Shown in pieces: positions 44,241 to 51,569 of a stretch of DNA of 64,000 nucleotides. This DNA comes from Myxococcales bacterium (GTDB lineage Bacteria > Myxococcota_A > Bradymonadia > UBA7976 > UBA1532). The position numbers were made by a program, and so were the translations under genes. The notes beneath the pieces are model-generated. The model worked only from the letters and a program-made list of their open reading frames with translations. It had not been told where the DNA came from and did not search any database. The first letter of the stretch is position 1; each line of letters begins with the position of its first letter. The stretch lies in assembly GCA_020633465.1 (NCBI GenBank), contig JACKDN010000007.1, positions 62,001 to 126,000 of the forward strand, read 5' to 3'.

Positions 44241-45056
44241 TCAAAGCGCCACCGACAGCCCCTCGCGCGCCGCGAAGGTGGGCTCGAACAGGGCCTGCGC
44301 GCGCGCCTCGAAGGTGGCCACGCCGGCGTCGTCGCGGGTCGGATCGTGGTGGAAGAGCGCCAGCCGCCCCGCCTGGGCCGCGCGCGCCACACCGGCCGCC
44401 TCGGCCCAGGTGCTGTGGCCCCAGCCCTTGCGGGGCGGCCCCGCGCGACCGACGTACTCGTCCGGCGTGTACTGCGCGTCGTGCACCAGCAGGTCGCAGC
44501 CCTCGCTCAGGTCGATCAGGCGGCGGTCCAGCGCCCCGCCGTGCTCGGTGTCGGTGGCGAACACCAGGCTGCGGCCGCCGGCCTCGATGCGATAGGACAC
44601 CACGCCGTCCGGGTGATCCTGCTCGACCGGGGTGACCCGGAAGGGCCCCACCTCGAAGGGCCCGGGCCCCGCGTCGACGTAGCGCCGCGCGCCGACGAGC
44701 GCCTCGAGCCCCACCGGGAACTGCGGCGGCCGCATCTGCAGGCTCAGCGCGTCGCGCAGATCGCCCGTCTCGCGGTGCACGCCCATCAGGGTGAGATCGC
44801 TGTCCGGGTGGAAGGCCGGGGTGAAGAACGGGACCCCCTGGATGTGGTCCCAGTGCAGGTGGGTGAACAGCAGCGTCGCGCGCACCGGCCGGAAGCCGAT
44901 CGACTCGCCGAGGGCCCGCAGGCCCGTCCCCCCGTCGAGCACCAGGCGCTCGCCCTCGTGCTCGACCTCGACGCAGGTGGTGTTGCCGCCGGTGGCGGCG
45001 AAGCGCGGCCCGCTGACCGCGATGCTGCCGCGGACGCCCCAGAACGTGACCTTCAT
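44241..45056 (-). CDS. metallo-beta-lactamase-fold hydrolase
   Basis: A 271-residue protein with the full metal site: THLHWDHIQG (HxHxDH), EQDHPDG (His), FATDTEHGG (bridging Asp) and FHHDPTRDD (His). The start MKVTFWGVRGSI is typical of the MBL group related to PhnP and RNase Z that hydrolyses phosphodiesters. The WDHIQGVPFF segment fits the same group. ATG 45056 has the ribosome site ggaggagc. Substrate is not predictable from sequence. It precedes the sigma-54 activator by about 85 bp. Confidence 0.88.
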   Translation of the reverse strand: MKVTFWGVRGSIAVSGPRFAATGGNTTCVEVEHEGERLVLDGGTGLRALGESIGFRPVRATLLFTHLHWDHIQGVPFFTPAFHPDSDLTLMGVHRETGDLRDALSLQMRPPQFPVGLEALVGARRYVDAGPGPFEVGPFRVTPVEQDHPDGVVSYRIEAGGRSLVFATDTEHGGALDRRLIDLSEGCDLLVHDAQYTPDEYVGRAGPPRKGWGHSTWAEAAGVARAAQAGRLALFHHDPTRDDAGVATFEARAQALFEPTFAAREGLSVAL

Positions 45057-45159
45057 ACGTGCTCCTCCATGGCCGGGTTCGGCGGCCGGAAGAGCAAGGG
45101 GTGGGCCAGCGGCGCCCCCCACGCAGGTACGCGCCGCGACGCGCCTCGCCGCGCGTCAG

Positions 45160-45202
45160 TGGATCAGGATGGATCACCCACCCTGATCCAGAGTGGATCA
45201 GG
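45160..45202. repeat. TGGATCAGG direct and inverted repeats between the PilZ and MBL genes
   Basis: TGGATCAGG at 45160-45168 and again at 45194-45202, with its exact reverse complement CCTGATCCA at 45182-45190 between them and a partial copy (TGGATCACC) at 45170. Either direct copy can pair with the inverted one, giving alternative 9-bp stems. It lies upstream of the MBL gene on its strand and downstream of the PilZ gene. It could be a set of operator sites or a switchable hairpin; nothing coding overlaps it. Confidence 0.7.
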
Positions 45203-45273
45203 CTGCCGTGCCCGCCGGAGGGCGCCCGACTGGACCCGGCGGCGGATCGGACCGGCTGTCAGCGGGCAGCGGC

Positions 45274-45600
45274 TCAGGCCTGCGCGGCGACGTACTCGGC
45301 CAAGAGCCCGCGGGTGTCGACGGCGCCGGGCGCGAAGGCGATGCCCAGCAGGCGCTCGCCGCGGCGCTTGCCGTCGCGGCGCACCACCTCGCCCTTCAGC
45401 AGGCACAGGCGGTAGCCCTCGCCGCGCGGCACGGGCAGGAACACCTTGACCTCCTTGCCGGGCTTCAGGCGCGCGTCGGTGCGCAGGGCGAGGCCCTCGG
45501 CGCTGACGTCGACCACGTCGTCGCAGCGGCAGCGGCCGTTGTAGGTGAGGTAGGCCTTGCCGGCGAAGTCGATGCGGGTGTTCGTGCGGCGCTCGTCCAT
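45274..45600 (-). CDS. single-domain PilZ protein
   Basis: A 108-residue c-di-GMP receptor candidate: RRTNTR (RxxxR) at residues 4-9 and VDVSAEGLALRT (DxSxxG) at about 31, followed by the six-stranded barrel. The first residues (MDERRTNTRIDF) fit a stand-alone PilZ adaptor. The ribosome site aaggaggtga 5 nt before the ATG is a full match to the 16S anti-Shine-Dalgarno sequence, the strongest in the window, so the protein is probably abundant. It is separated from the upstream def gene by 68 bp. Confidence 0.85.
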   Translation of the reverse strand: MDERRTNTRIDFAGKAYLTYNGRCRCDDVVDVSAEGLALRTDARLKPGKEVKVFLPVPRGEGYRLCLLKGEVVRRDGKRRGERLLGIAFAPGAVDTRGLLAEYVAAQA

Positions 45601-45668
45601 GGGTCACCTCCTTGGGTGAACCCACCTTATCCTACATCACCACACCCCGCAAAAACGCGATCCCCTTT

Positions 45669-46211
45669 TCAGTCGCCCTCGCTCTCCTTCGTCAGCGCCT
45701 TCTGGTTGCGCTGGTGCTTCTTCAGCGCGCGCCGCCGCGTCAGGTGAGACACGTGGTCGATCATCACCACCCCCTCGAGGTGGTCGATCTCGTGCAGGAT
45801 GGCCCGCGCGCCCAGCCCCTCGCCCTCGATCTCGTAGGTCTCACCCGCCGCGTCGCGCGCCCGGATGCGCACCTTCTTCGGCCGCTCCACCTGGATGAAC
45901 ACCCCGGGAAACGACAGGCAGCCCTCCTCGCCCACCGACTTCTCGGCGCTCTCCCAGACCACCTCGGGGTTGATGATCACCAGGTTCGGCTTGCCCCGCC
46001 CGGCGTCCCCCTCGAGCGCGTAGGGATCGAGGATCAGCACCCGCAGGTCGATGCCCACCTGCGTCGCCGCGAGGCCGATGCCGTCGCGGTCGGCCATCGT
46101 CTCTTCCATGTCGCGCACGACCTCGGCCAGCGCCGCGTCGAAGGTCTCCACCGGCTGCGCGCGCCGCCGGAGGAAGGGGTTGGGGTACGGCAGCACGTCG
46201 AGTACGGCCAC
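45669..46211 (-). CDS. def: peptide deformylase
   Basis: A 180-residue protein with the three conserved motifs: GIGLAATQVG, EEGCLSFPG (Cys metal ligand) and HEIDHLEGV (HExxH with two His ligands and the catalytic Glu). It removes the N-formyl group from nascent proteins. The C-terminal tail (SHLTRRRALKKHQRNQKAL) is basic, as in ribosome-binding deformylases. GTG start at 46211 with a gaggagag ribosome site, 21 bp after bcp. Confidence 0.95.
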   Translation of the reverse strand: MAVLDVLPYPNPFLRRRAQPVETFDAALAEVVRDMEETMADRDGIGLAATQVGIDLRVLILDPYALEGDAGRGKPNLVIINPEVVWESAEKSVGEEGCLSFPGVFIQVERPKKVRIRARDAAGETYEIEGEGLGARAILHEIDHLEGVVMIDHVSHLTRRRALKKHQRNQKALTKESEGD

Positions 46212-46232
46212 AGGGACTCTCCTCTCGCCCGA

Positions 46233-46697
46233 TCAGAGCGCCTCGAGCGCCTCGAGCACCTTGTCCACGTGGCCCTTCACGCGCACCTTCGGCCACACCG
46301 CCCGCACCACGCCCTCGCCGTCGATCAGCACGGTCGTCCGGATGCAGCCCATCGAGGTGCGCCCGTACATCGTCTTCTCGCCCCAGGCCCCGTAGGCCGC
46401 GTGCACCGTCGTCTCGGGATCGCTCAACAGCGGGAAGTTCAGGTCGTACTTCTCGCGGAACTTCCCGTGGCTCTTCAGGCTGTCGCGGCTGACGCCGAGC
46501 ACCTTCGCGCCCGCCGCCTGCACCCGCGCCATGCTGTCGCGGAAGTCGCAGGCCTCGGTGGTGCACCCGGGCGTCGAGTCCTTGGGGTAGAAGTACAGCA
46601 CGACGGGCTGACCCCGCAGCGCGCTCAGCGTGACGTCGCCCTCGGTGTCCGACGGCAAGGTGAAGTCCGGCGCCGGCTGGCCGACCTCGATGGCCAT
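46233..46697 (-). CDS. bcp: thioredoxin-dependent peroxiredoxin, Bcp/PrxQ type
   Basis: A 155-residue AhpC/TSA-family protein: start IEVGQPAPDFTLPSDTEGD, then VLYFYPKDSTPGCTTEACDF with the peroxidatic Cys in PGCTTE and a second Cys five residues later (CTTEAC), the PrxQ arrangement. It reduces hydrogen peroxide and organic peroxides. ATG 46697 has a gaggagg ribosome site; the longer frame to 46961 is not supported. Divergent from the PHP gene. Confidence 0.95.
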   Translation of the reverse strand: MAIEVGQPAPDFTLPSDTEGDVTLSALRGQPVVLYFYPKDSTPGCTTEACDFRDSMARVQAAGAKVLGVSRDSLKSHGKFREKYDLNFPLLSDPETTVHAAYGAWGEKTMYGRTSMGCIRTTVLIDGEGVVRAVWPKVRVKGHVDKVLEALEAL

Positions 46698-46827
46698 GAA
46701 TCCTCCTCGTTTCTCAGCGTGTCGGTCGACCTGATAGCGCAAGACGCCGGTCCAGGCCACCGCCATTGACGATTGACAGCCGCGCCGGGTTTCTTGGAAG
46801 CTCGACGGCTTGTCATTGGAGCCCCGC

Positions 46828-47661
46828 ATGGACAACGCCGGCCGCCCGGCCGCCCACCCGGTCGATCTGCACTGCCACAGCACCTTCTCGGACGGCGAGC
46901 TGGCGCCCGCGGCCCTCGTCGCGCGGGCCGCCGCGCGCGGCGTCGAGGTGCTGGCCCTCACCGATCACGACACCCTCGACGGCCTGCCCGACGCCCACGC
47001 GGCCGCCGACGCGGTGGGCCTGCGCCTGATCGACGGCATCGAGATCAGCGCCTGGCACCGGCGCGAGATCCACGTCCTCGGCTACTTCGTCGACCTCGAC
47101 GACGCCGCCCTGCGCACCGTGACCGCCCGCCAGCGCACTGCCCGCGTCGACCGCGTTTACGCCATCGCCGACAAGCTGGCCACGCTGGGCATCCACCTCG
47201 ACGCCGACGCCGTCCTGGCCGACGCCGGCCCGGGCAACGTCGGCCGCCCGCACATCGCCGCGGCCCTCATCGCCGCCGGCCACGCGCGCGACAAGGACGA
47301 CGTCTTCGATCGCCTGCTCGGCAGCGGCAAGCCGGCCTACGTGCCCGCGGCGCGCTTGCCGGCCGCCGACGCCATCGCCCTGATCCACGCGGCGGGCGGC
47401 GTCGCCGTGCTCGCCCACCCCGGCGTCGAGAAGATGGACCACGCCCTCGGCGAGCTGGCCGCGGCCGGCCTCGACGGCCTCGAGTGCGCCCACCCCGCCC
47501 ACGATCCGGGCACCGCCGCGCGCTACCGCGCCCTGGCCGAGACCCACGGCCTCGTGCCCACCGGCGGCTCGGACTTCCACCACCCGTACGGCATCTACGA
47601 TCTGGGCAGCTTCGGCACCGACGCCCCGGGCCTGGCGGCCCTCGAGGCGCGCCGGCCGTGA
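46828..47661 (+). CDS. PHP-domain phosphoesterase (TrpH / RNase AM-like)
   Basis: A 277-residue protein with the PHP metal motifs in order: DLHCHSTFSDG, LTDHDTLDGL, GIEISAWHRREIHVLGY, NVGRPHIA, VLAHPGVEKM and PTGGSDFHHP. This is the YciV/TrpH subgroup, whose members hydrolyse nucleotide 3',5'-bisphosphates or trim RNA 5' ends. ATG 46828 follows ttggag. Its stop overlaps the GTG of the 2Fe-2S gene, starting a chain of five 4-bp-overlapping genes. Confidence 0.9.
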   Translation: MDNAGRPAAHPVDLHCHSTFSDGELAPAALVARAAARGVEVLALTDHDTLDGLPDAHAAADAVGLRLIDGIEISAWHRREIHVLGYFVDLDDAALRTVTARQRTARVDRVYAIADKLATLGIHLDADAVLADAGPGNVGRPHIAAALIAAGHARDKDDVFDRLLGSGKPAYVPAARLPAADAIALIHAAGGVAVLAHPGVEKMDHALGELAAAGLDGLECAHPAHDPGTAARYRALAETHGLVPTGGSDFHHPYGIYDLGSFGTDAPGLAALEARRP

Positions 47662-47987
47662 AGCGGCGCCCCGATCCCCGCATCTACGGCGCCTTCGAGC
47701 GCCTGGTGCCCATCCGCGTGCTGGGCGAGGTGTTCGAGGTGCCCGAGGGCGTCCCCCTCATCCGCGCGCTGCAGTACATCGAGTTCGAGCTCGGCCGCCT
47801 GCGCATGGACTGGAGCCGCTTCTGCTTCAACGACACCATCGGCTGCTGCCTCTGCGCCGTCGCCGCGCCCGGGGGTGGCGGCGCGGCCGCGCGCGCCTGC
47901 GTGGTGACGGTGTCGGCGGGCCTCGAGGTGAAGACGCTGCCCGAGGGCGGCGTGCTCCTGCCCCCGGCCATCGAGTCCGCCTCGTGA
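47658..47987 (+). CDS. small 2Fe-2S ferredoxin-like protein
   Basis: A 109-residue protein. Cys pattern in RFCFNDTIGCCLCAV (C-x6-C-x2-C) plus a fourth Cys in RACVVTVSAG, with the downstream GLEVKTLPEGG strand. This is the layout of the plant-type 2Fe-2S fold seen at the N-terminus of NuoG and SdhB. The flanking strands (RVLGEVFEVPEGVPLIRALQ) also fit. It is coupled to the PHP gene (GTGA overlap) and to the FolE-like gene (GTGA overlap). It may supply electrons to an enzyme of this operon; the partner is unknown. Confidence 0.72.
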   Translation: MKRRPDPRIYGAFERLVPIRVLGEVFEVPEGVPLIRALQYIEFELGRLRMDWSRFCFNDTIGCCLCAVAAPGGGGAAARACVVTVSAGLEVKTLPEGGVLLPPAIESAS

Positions 47988-48529
47988 CCCCGGCCGAGGC
48001 CGCCATCGCCGCGCTGCTGGACGCGCTGCCCGTCGACCGCGACGACCCCGAGCTCGCCGGCACGCCCGGGCGCGTCGAGGCCCTCTGGCGCGAGCACCTG
48101 CTGACCGGCTACGCCGTCGATCCTGCCGCGGTGCTGGCCGAGCGCATGCCCGACGCGAGCGGCGCGGTGGTCACGGTGACCGATCTGCCCATCCACGGCG
48201 CCTGCCCGCATCACCTGACGCCCTTCTTCGGCGTCGCGCACGTCGCCTACGAACCCGGCGGGCACATCGTCGGCCTCGGCCAGCTCGAGCGCCTCGTGCG
48301 CGGCCTGGCCAGTCGGCTGGTGCTGCAGGAGACGCTGTGCGGCGCCATCGCCGACGCGCTGATGGAGCACCTGGGCGCGCGCGGCGCGGCCTGCGCCATC
48401 GAGGCGCGGCACCTCTGCCTGATCCTGCGGGGCGCCGAGCCTCAGCGCGCCCGCGTGGCCACCCGCGTGGCGCGCGGCTCGCTGGTCGGCCGGGCGGACG
48501 TCCTGCCCCCCGTGCGAGGTGATCGATGA
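47984..48529 (+). CDS. GTP cyclohydrolase I family protein
   Basis: A 181-residue protein. Family blocks: GTPGRVEALWREHL, PIHGACPHHLTPFFGVAHVA, VGLGQLERLVRGLASRLVLQ, EARHLCLILRG. The zinc ligands (Cys and His of CPHH, Cys of HLCL) and catalytic His are conserved. It is shorter at the N-terminus than FolE1 of E. coli, has HIVGLGQL where canonical FolE has viGLSKL, and PIHG where FolE has SxCEHH context, so it may be a divergent branch making a different pterin or deazapurine precursor. Overlaps both neighbours by 4 bp. Confidence 0.85.
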   Translation: MTPAEAAIAALLDALPVDRDDPELAGTPGRVEALWREHLLTGYAVDPAAVLAERMPDASGAVVTVTDLPIHGACPHHLTPFFGVAHVAYEPGGHIVGLGQLERLVRGLASRLVLQETLCGAIADALMEHLGARGAACAIEARHLCLILRGAEPQRARVATRVARGSLVGRADVLPPVRGDR

Positions 48530-49191
48530 GCCGAGCGGTCCTGATCACCGGCGGCGCCCGCGGCATCGGCCGCGCCGCCGCTTCCCGCTTCGTCGCCGCC
48601 GGCGATCGCGTGGCCATCGTGGCCCGCCCCTCGGCCGCCCTCGACGCCACCGCCGAGGCGCTCGGCGTCACCGCCCTGGCCGCCGATCTCGCCGATCCGG
48701 CCGCCTGCGAGGCCGTCGCCGCCCGCGCCGCCGAGGCGCTCGGCCCCATCGACGTGCTGGTGAACAACGCCGGCGTCATCCACCGCCAGCCGGTGGTCGA
48801 GCAGCCCCTCGCCGCGTGGGAGGACACCTTCGCGGTCAACCTGCGGGCGCCCTTCCTGCTGGCGCGCGCGGTGCTGCCCGCCATGCTCGAGCGGGGCAGC
48901 GGCCGCATCGTCAACGTCGCCAGCATCTCCGGCACCCTCGGCACGCCCCGCGCGGTGGCCTACTGCGCCAGCAAGTGGGCCCTGATCGGGTTCACCAAGG
49001 CGCTCAGCGAAGAGGTGAAGGGCCGGGGCGTCGTCGTCACCGCCCTCAACCCGGGCAGCGTGGACACCCGCATGCTCGAGGGCAGCGGCTTCCAGCCCGA
49101 CATGACGCCCGAGGACGTCGCCGACGCGATCCACTACCTGAGCGTCGCGCCGCCCGCCATCGCCGGCGCGGCCCTGGACTTCTTCGGATGA
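48526..49191 (+). CDS. short-chain dehydrogenase/reductase
   Basis: A 221-residue classical SDR: cofactor motif TGGARGIGRAAA, NNAGVIHRQP, catalytic Ser in NVASISGTLG, and Y-x3-K in AYCASKWALIGFTKAL, with LNPGSVDTRM after it. Following directly on a GTP cyclohydrolase-like gene, a pterin or similar product reduction (as by sepiapterin or pteridine reductases, which are SDRs) is a reasonable guess but not shown by sequence. ATGA overlap with the previous gene and with the rhodanese. Confidence 0.9.
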   Translation: MSRAVLITGGARGIGRAAASRFVAAGDRVAIVARPSAALDATAEALGVTALAADLADPAACEAVAARAAEALGPIDVLVNNAGVIHRQPVVEQPLAAWEDTFAVNLRAPFLLARAVLPAMLERGSGRIVNVASISGTLGTPRAVAYCASKWALIGFTKALSEEVKGRGVVVTALNPGSVDTRMLEGSGFQPDMTPEDVADAIHYLSVAPPAIAGAALDFFG

Positions 49192-49520
49192 GCGCGCCCC
49201 GCGTCGAGCACATCACGGCCGCCGAGGCCGCCGCGCGCCTGGCCGCCGAGCCGGCCCCGCTGCTGCTGGACGTGCGCACCCCGGGCGAGTGGGCGCTGGC
49301 CCGCATCGAGGGCGCCGTGCACCTGCCGATGGATCGCCTGCCCCGCGCGGTGGGCGAGCTGGATCCCGCGCGCCCCACCATCGTCGTCTGCCACCACGGC
49401 GTCCGCAGCATGCAGGTCGCCCTGTGGCTGTCGCACAAGGGCTTCGCCTCGGTGGCGAACCTCGGCGGCGGCATCGAGGCGTGGAGTCGCGAGGTCGACC
49501 CGAAGGTGCCCCGCTACTGA
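49188..49520 (+). CDS. single-domain rhodanese
   Basis: A 110-residue rhodanese-homology protein: LLLDVRTPGEWALARIEGAVHLP, then active loop CHHGVRS with the catalytic Cys, then GFASVANLGGGIEAWSREVD. It carries persulfide sulfur. Last gene of the PHP-2Fe-2S-FolE-SDR-rhodanese chain; sulfur delivery to the iron-sulfur protein or to a metabolite of the operon is possible. Confidence 0.92.
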   Translation: MSAPRVEHITAAEAAARLAAEPAPLLLDVRTPGEWALARIEGAVHLPMDRLPRAVGELDPARPTIVVCHHGVRSMQVALWLSHKGFASVANLGGGIEAWSREVDPKVPRY

Positions 49521-49524
49521 TGCG

Positions 49525-49566
49525 CGGGCCGGTTCCTTGCGGCTGGAACCGTGCCCCGGTATTTTT
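49525..49566 (+). terminator. terminator of the PHP-rhodanese operon
   Basis: Stem CGGTTCC (49530-49536) with GGAACCG (49545-49551), extended outward by GGGC/GCCC across one bulge, followed by a five-T run at 49562-49566. It starts 5 bp after the rhodanese stop. Confidence 0.65.
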
Positions 49567-49623
49567 CGACGGTCGGCGGCCCCCCGGCAGAGCAGCCGAC
49601 GCCGCCCAACCTCAGGAGCCTGC

Positions 49624-50787
49624 ATGGCGAATCGCCAGCCCACGCCCACGGGCGAACACGTCGCGCTGACGCCGACCAACGGCGAATACTCGGCGTCCCG
49701 CCCGCCGGTCCGCGGCTTCTGCGAGGCCCCGGAGCGCCTCGAGGCCTTCATCAACACCCTCGAATCGGCCCGCGGCAGCAAACTGCTGATCATCATCAAG
49801 GGCCACCCGGATCCCGACTCCATCGCCAGCGCGATCGCCCAGCGGCACTTCGCGCAGGAGTTCGAGATGGAGTGCTCGATCGTCTACTTCGATCAGATCA
49901 GCCACCCCGAGAACCGGGCGCTGGTGAAGAGCCTCGACGCCGATCTGCGCCAGTACCGCGAGGACATGGATCTGTCGGACTTCGACTACATGGCCTTCGT
50001 CGACACGCAGACGCCGCACCTGCCGGTGCGCGTGGCCAAGCCGCCGCCCATCCTCACCTTCGTCGACCACCACAAGTACGTGGGCGGCTTCGACACGGCC
50101 TTCACCGACATCCGCGAGGACGCCGGCGCCACCAGCAGCATCTACGCCGAGTACCTCGAGCACTCGGGCCTGGGCCTGCGCCTGGGCAACTCGACCGACG
50201 CCAAGCTGGCCACGGCGCTGATGCACGGCATCCGCACCGACACCGACAGCCTGCTGTTGGCCCGCCCCATCGACTTCCGCGCCGGCGCCTACCTGCGCCA
50301 GTTCATCGACAACGATCTGCTGCGCCTCATCAGCAAGCAGTCGATCACCGCGCGCACGATGGAGATCATCCAGCGCGGCCTGAACAACAAGGTCATCCGA
50401 GGCACCTTCCTCGTGGCCGGCGTGGGCTTCGTGCGCGAAGAGGATCGCGACGGCATCGCCCAGACCGCCGACTTCCTGATGCGCCACGAGGGCATCGAGA
50501 CCGCGGTGGTGTTCGGCATCGTCAACGGCGACGTGGTCGACGGCTCGCTGCGCACCAACAGCCCGACCATCGATCCCGATGGCTGGCTGAAGACGCTCTT
50601 CGGCGCGGACGGCGCCGGGCGCCACTACGGCGGCGGCCGCCGCAACAAGGGCGGCTTCCGCATCCCCCTCGGCCTCTTCGCCCGGTGCCGTGATCGCGAG
50701 GCCCTGTGGGCCATCGGCAAGAAGACCATCGAGGATCTGGTCTTCGAGAAGATCGGCGTCGAGCAGGAGAAGACCGAGCCCGCCTGA
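49624..50787 (+). CDS. DHH-family phosphoesterase
   Basis: A 387-residue protein of the DHH superfamily. Metal motifs: IIKGHPDPDSIASAIA, FDYMAFVDTQ, and TFVDHHKYVGG (the DHH motif). The C-terminal DHHA1-like substrate site is GRHYGGGRRNKGGFRIPLG. The family includes RecJ, NrnA (nanoRNase/pAp phosphatase) and c-di-NMP phosphodiesterases; this single-DHH size and the lack of OB or CBS domains favour an NrnA-like or cyclic-dinucleotide role. ATG 49624 follows aggagc. It is a stand-alone unit after a terminator. Confidence 0.88.
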   Translation: MANRQPTPTGEHVALTPTNGEYSASRPPVRGFCEAPERLEAFINTLESARGSKLLIIIKGHPDPDSIASAIAQRHFAQEFEMECSIVYFDQISHPENRALVKSLDADLRQYREDMDLSDFDYMAFVDTQTPHLPVRVAKPPPILTFVDHHKYVGGFDTAFTDIREDAGATSSIYAEYLEHSGLGLRLGNSTDAKLATALMHGIRTDTDSLLLARPIDFRAGAYLRQFIDNDLLRLISKQSITARTMEIIQRGLNNKVIRGTFLVAGVGFVREEDRDGIAQTADFLMRHEGIETAVVFGIVNGDVVDGSLRTNSPTIDPDGWLKTLFGADGAGRHYGGGRRNKGGFRIPLGLFARCRDREALWAIGKKTIEDLVFEKIGVEQEKTEPA

Positions 50788-50852
50788 TCGCCCCACCCTG
50801 CCCGCGAAGAAATTCCGGCGGCCGGTGAATGGACCTCGAGGTCGGGCGTCCG

Positions 50853-50882
50853 TTGCGCGCGCGGCCGGGCCGTGCTTATGCT
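50853..50882 (+). promoter_or_regulatory. promoter of the lpoB-like operon
   Basis: TTGCGC at 50853-50858, an 18-nt spacer and TATGCT at 50877-50882, 31 bp before ATG 50914. Confidence 0.45.
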
Positions 50883-50913
50883 CCGGCGACCTTTGGCCCA
50901 ACGAGGAAGAACG

Positions 50914-51528
50914 ATGCGCCGTTTCGTTGCAGTGATCAGCACCGCCCTTGCCCTGAGCACCCTCTCGCTCTCGGGCTGCGGGGGTCCCGCCTTCGTCCGG
51001 GGCAGCGACAACCCCGAGCTCGACGAGTACGCGATGTCGACGGGGCTCGACAAGAAGGACCTCGAGAAGCTGTTCGACCAGAACGCCAAGAGCCTGCTCG
51101 ACAGCGGGGCCATGCGGCGCTGGAAGGACATGGCCCGCGACGGCAAGGAGCCCACCGTCGCCATCTTCCCCGTCATCAACGAGACCAGCGAGCACATCGA
51201 CAGCCAGCTTCAGGCGCTGCTGTCGAAGTTCGAGACCCAGCTGGTCAACAGCGGCTACGTCACGGTCATCAGCTACGAGCGCCAGCGCGAGCTGGTCGAC
51301 GAGCTGGCCAAGCAGCAGTCGGCCGCCTTCGACCCCGACAAGGCCGCGCAGCTCGGCAAGCAGCTCGGCGCGCAGTACTTCGTCACCGGCAAGGTGTACG
51401 ACAGCGCCGAGAAGACCGGCGGCGAGCGGCGCGTGCAGTACTTCCTGTTCATGCAGGCGGTCGACGTCGAGACGGGCGCCATCCGCTGGCAGAACGAGGC
51501 GAACCTCACCAAGGGCCTGATCAACTGA
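50914..51528 (+). CDS. LpoB-like outer-membrane lipoprotein (PBP activator family)
   Basis: A 204-residue lipoprotein: signal peptide with lipobox LSLSGC at residues 17-22. The mature part has the LpoB-family core: VAIFPVINETSEHIDSQL, FETQLVNSGYVTVIS, QLGKQLGAQYFVTGKVYD and AVDVETGAIRWQNE. LpoB activates penicillin-binding protein PBP1B from the outer membrane in enterobacteria; in other phyla this family is found together with a second lipoprotein, as here. ATG 50914 has a gaggaaga ribosome site. Confidence 0.85.
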   Translation: MRRFVAVISTALALSTLSLSGCGGPAFVRGSDNPELDEYAMSTGLDKKDLEKLFDQNAKSLLDSGAMRRWKDMARDGKEPTVAIFPVINETSEHIDSQLQALLSKFETQLVNSGYVTVISYERQRELVDELAKQQSAAFDPDKAAQLGKQLGAQYFVTGKVYDSAEKTGGERRVQYFLFMQAVDVETGAIRWQNEANLTKGLIN

Positions 51529-51569
51529 TCGAGCCGGACCGTTCACCGCGCCCGCGAGGACTCCGCCCG

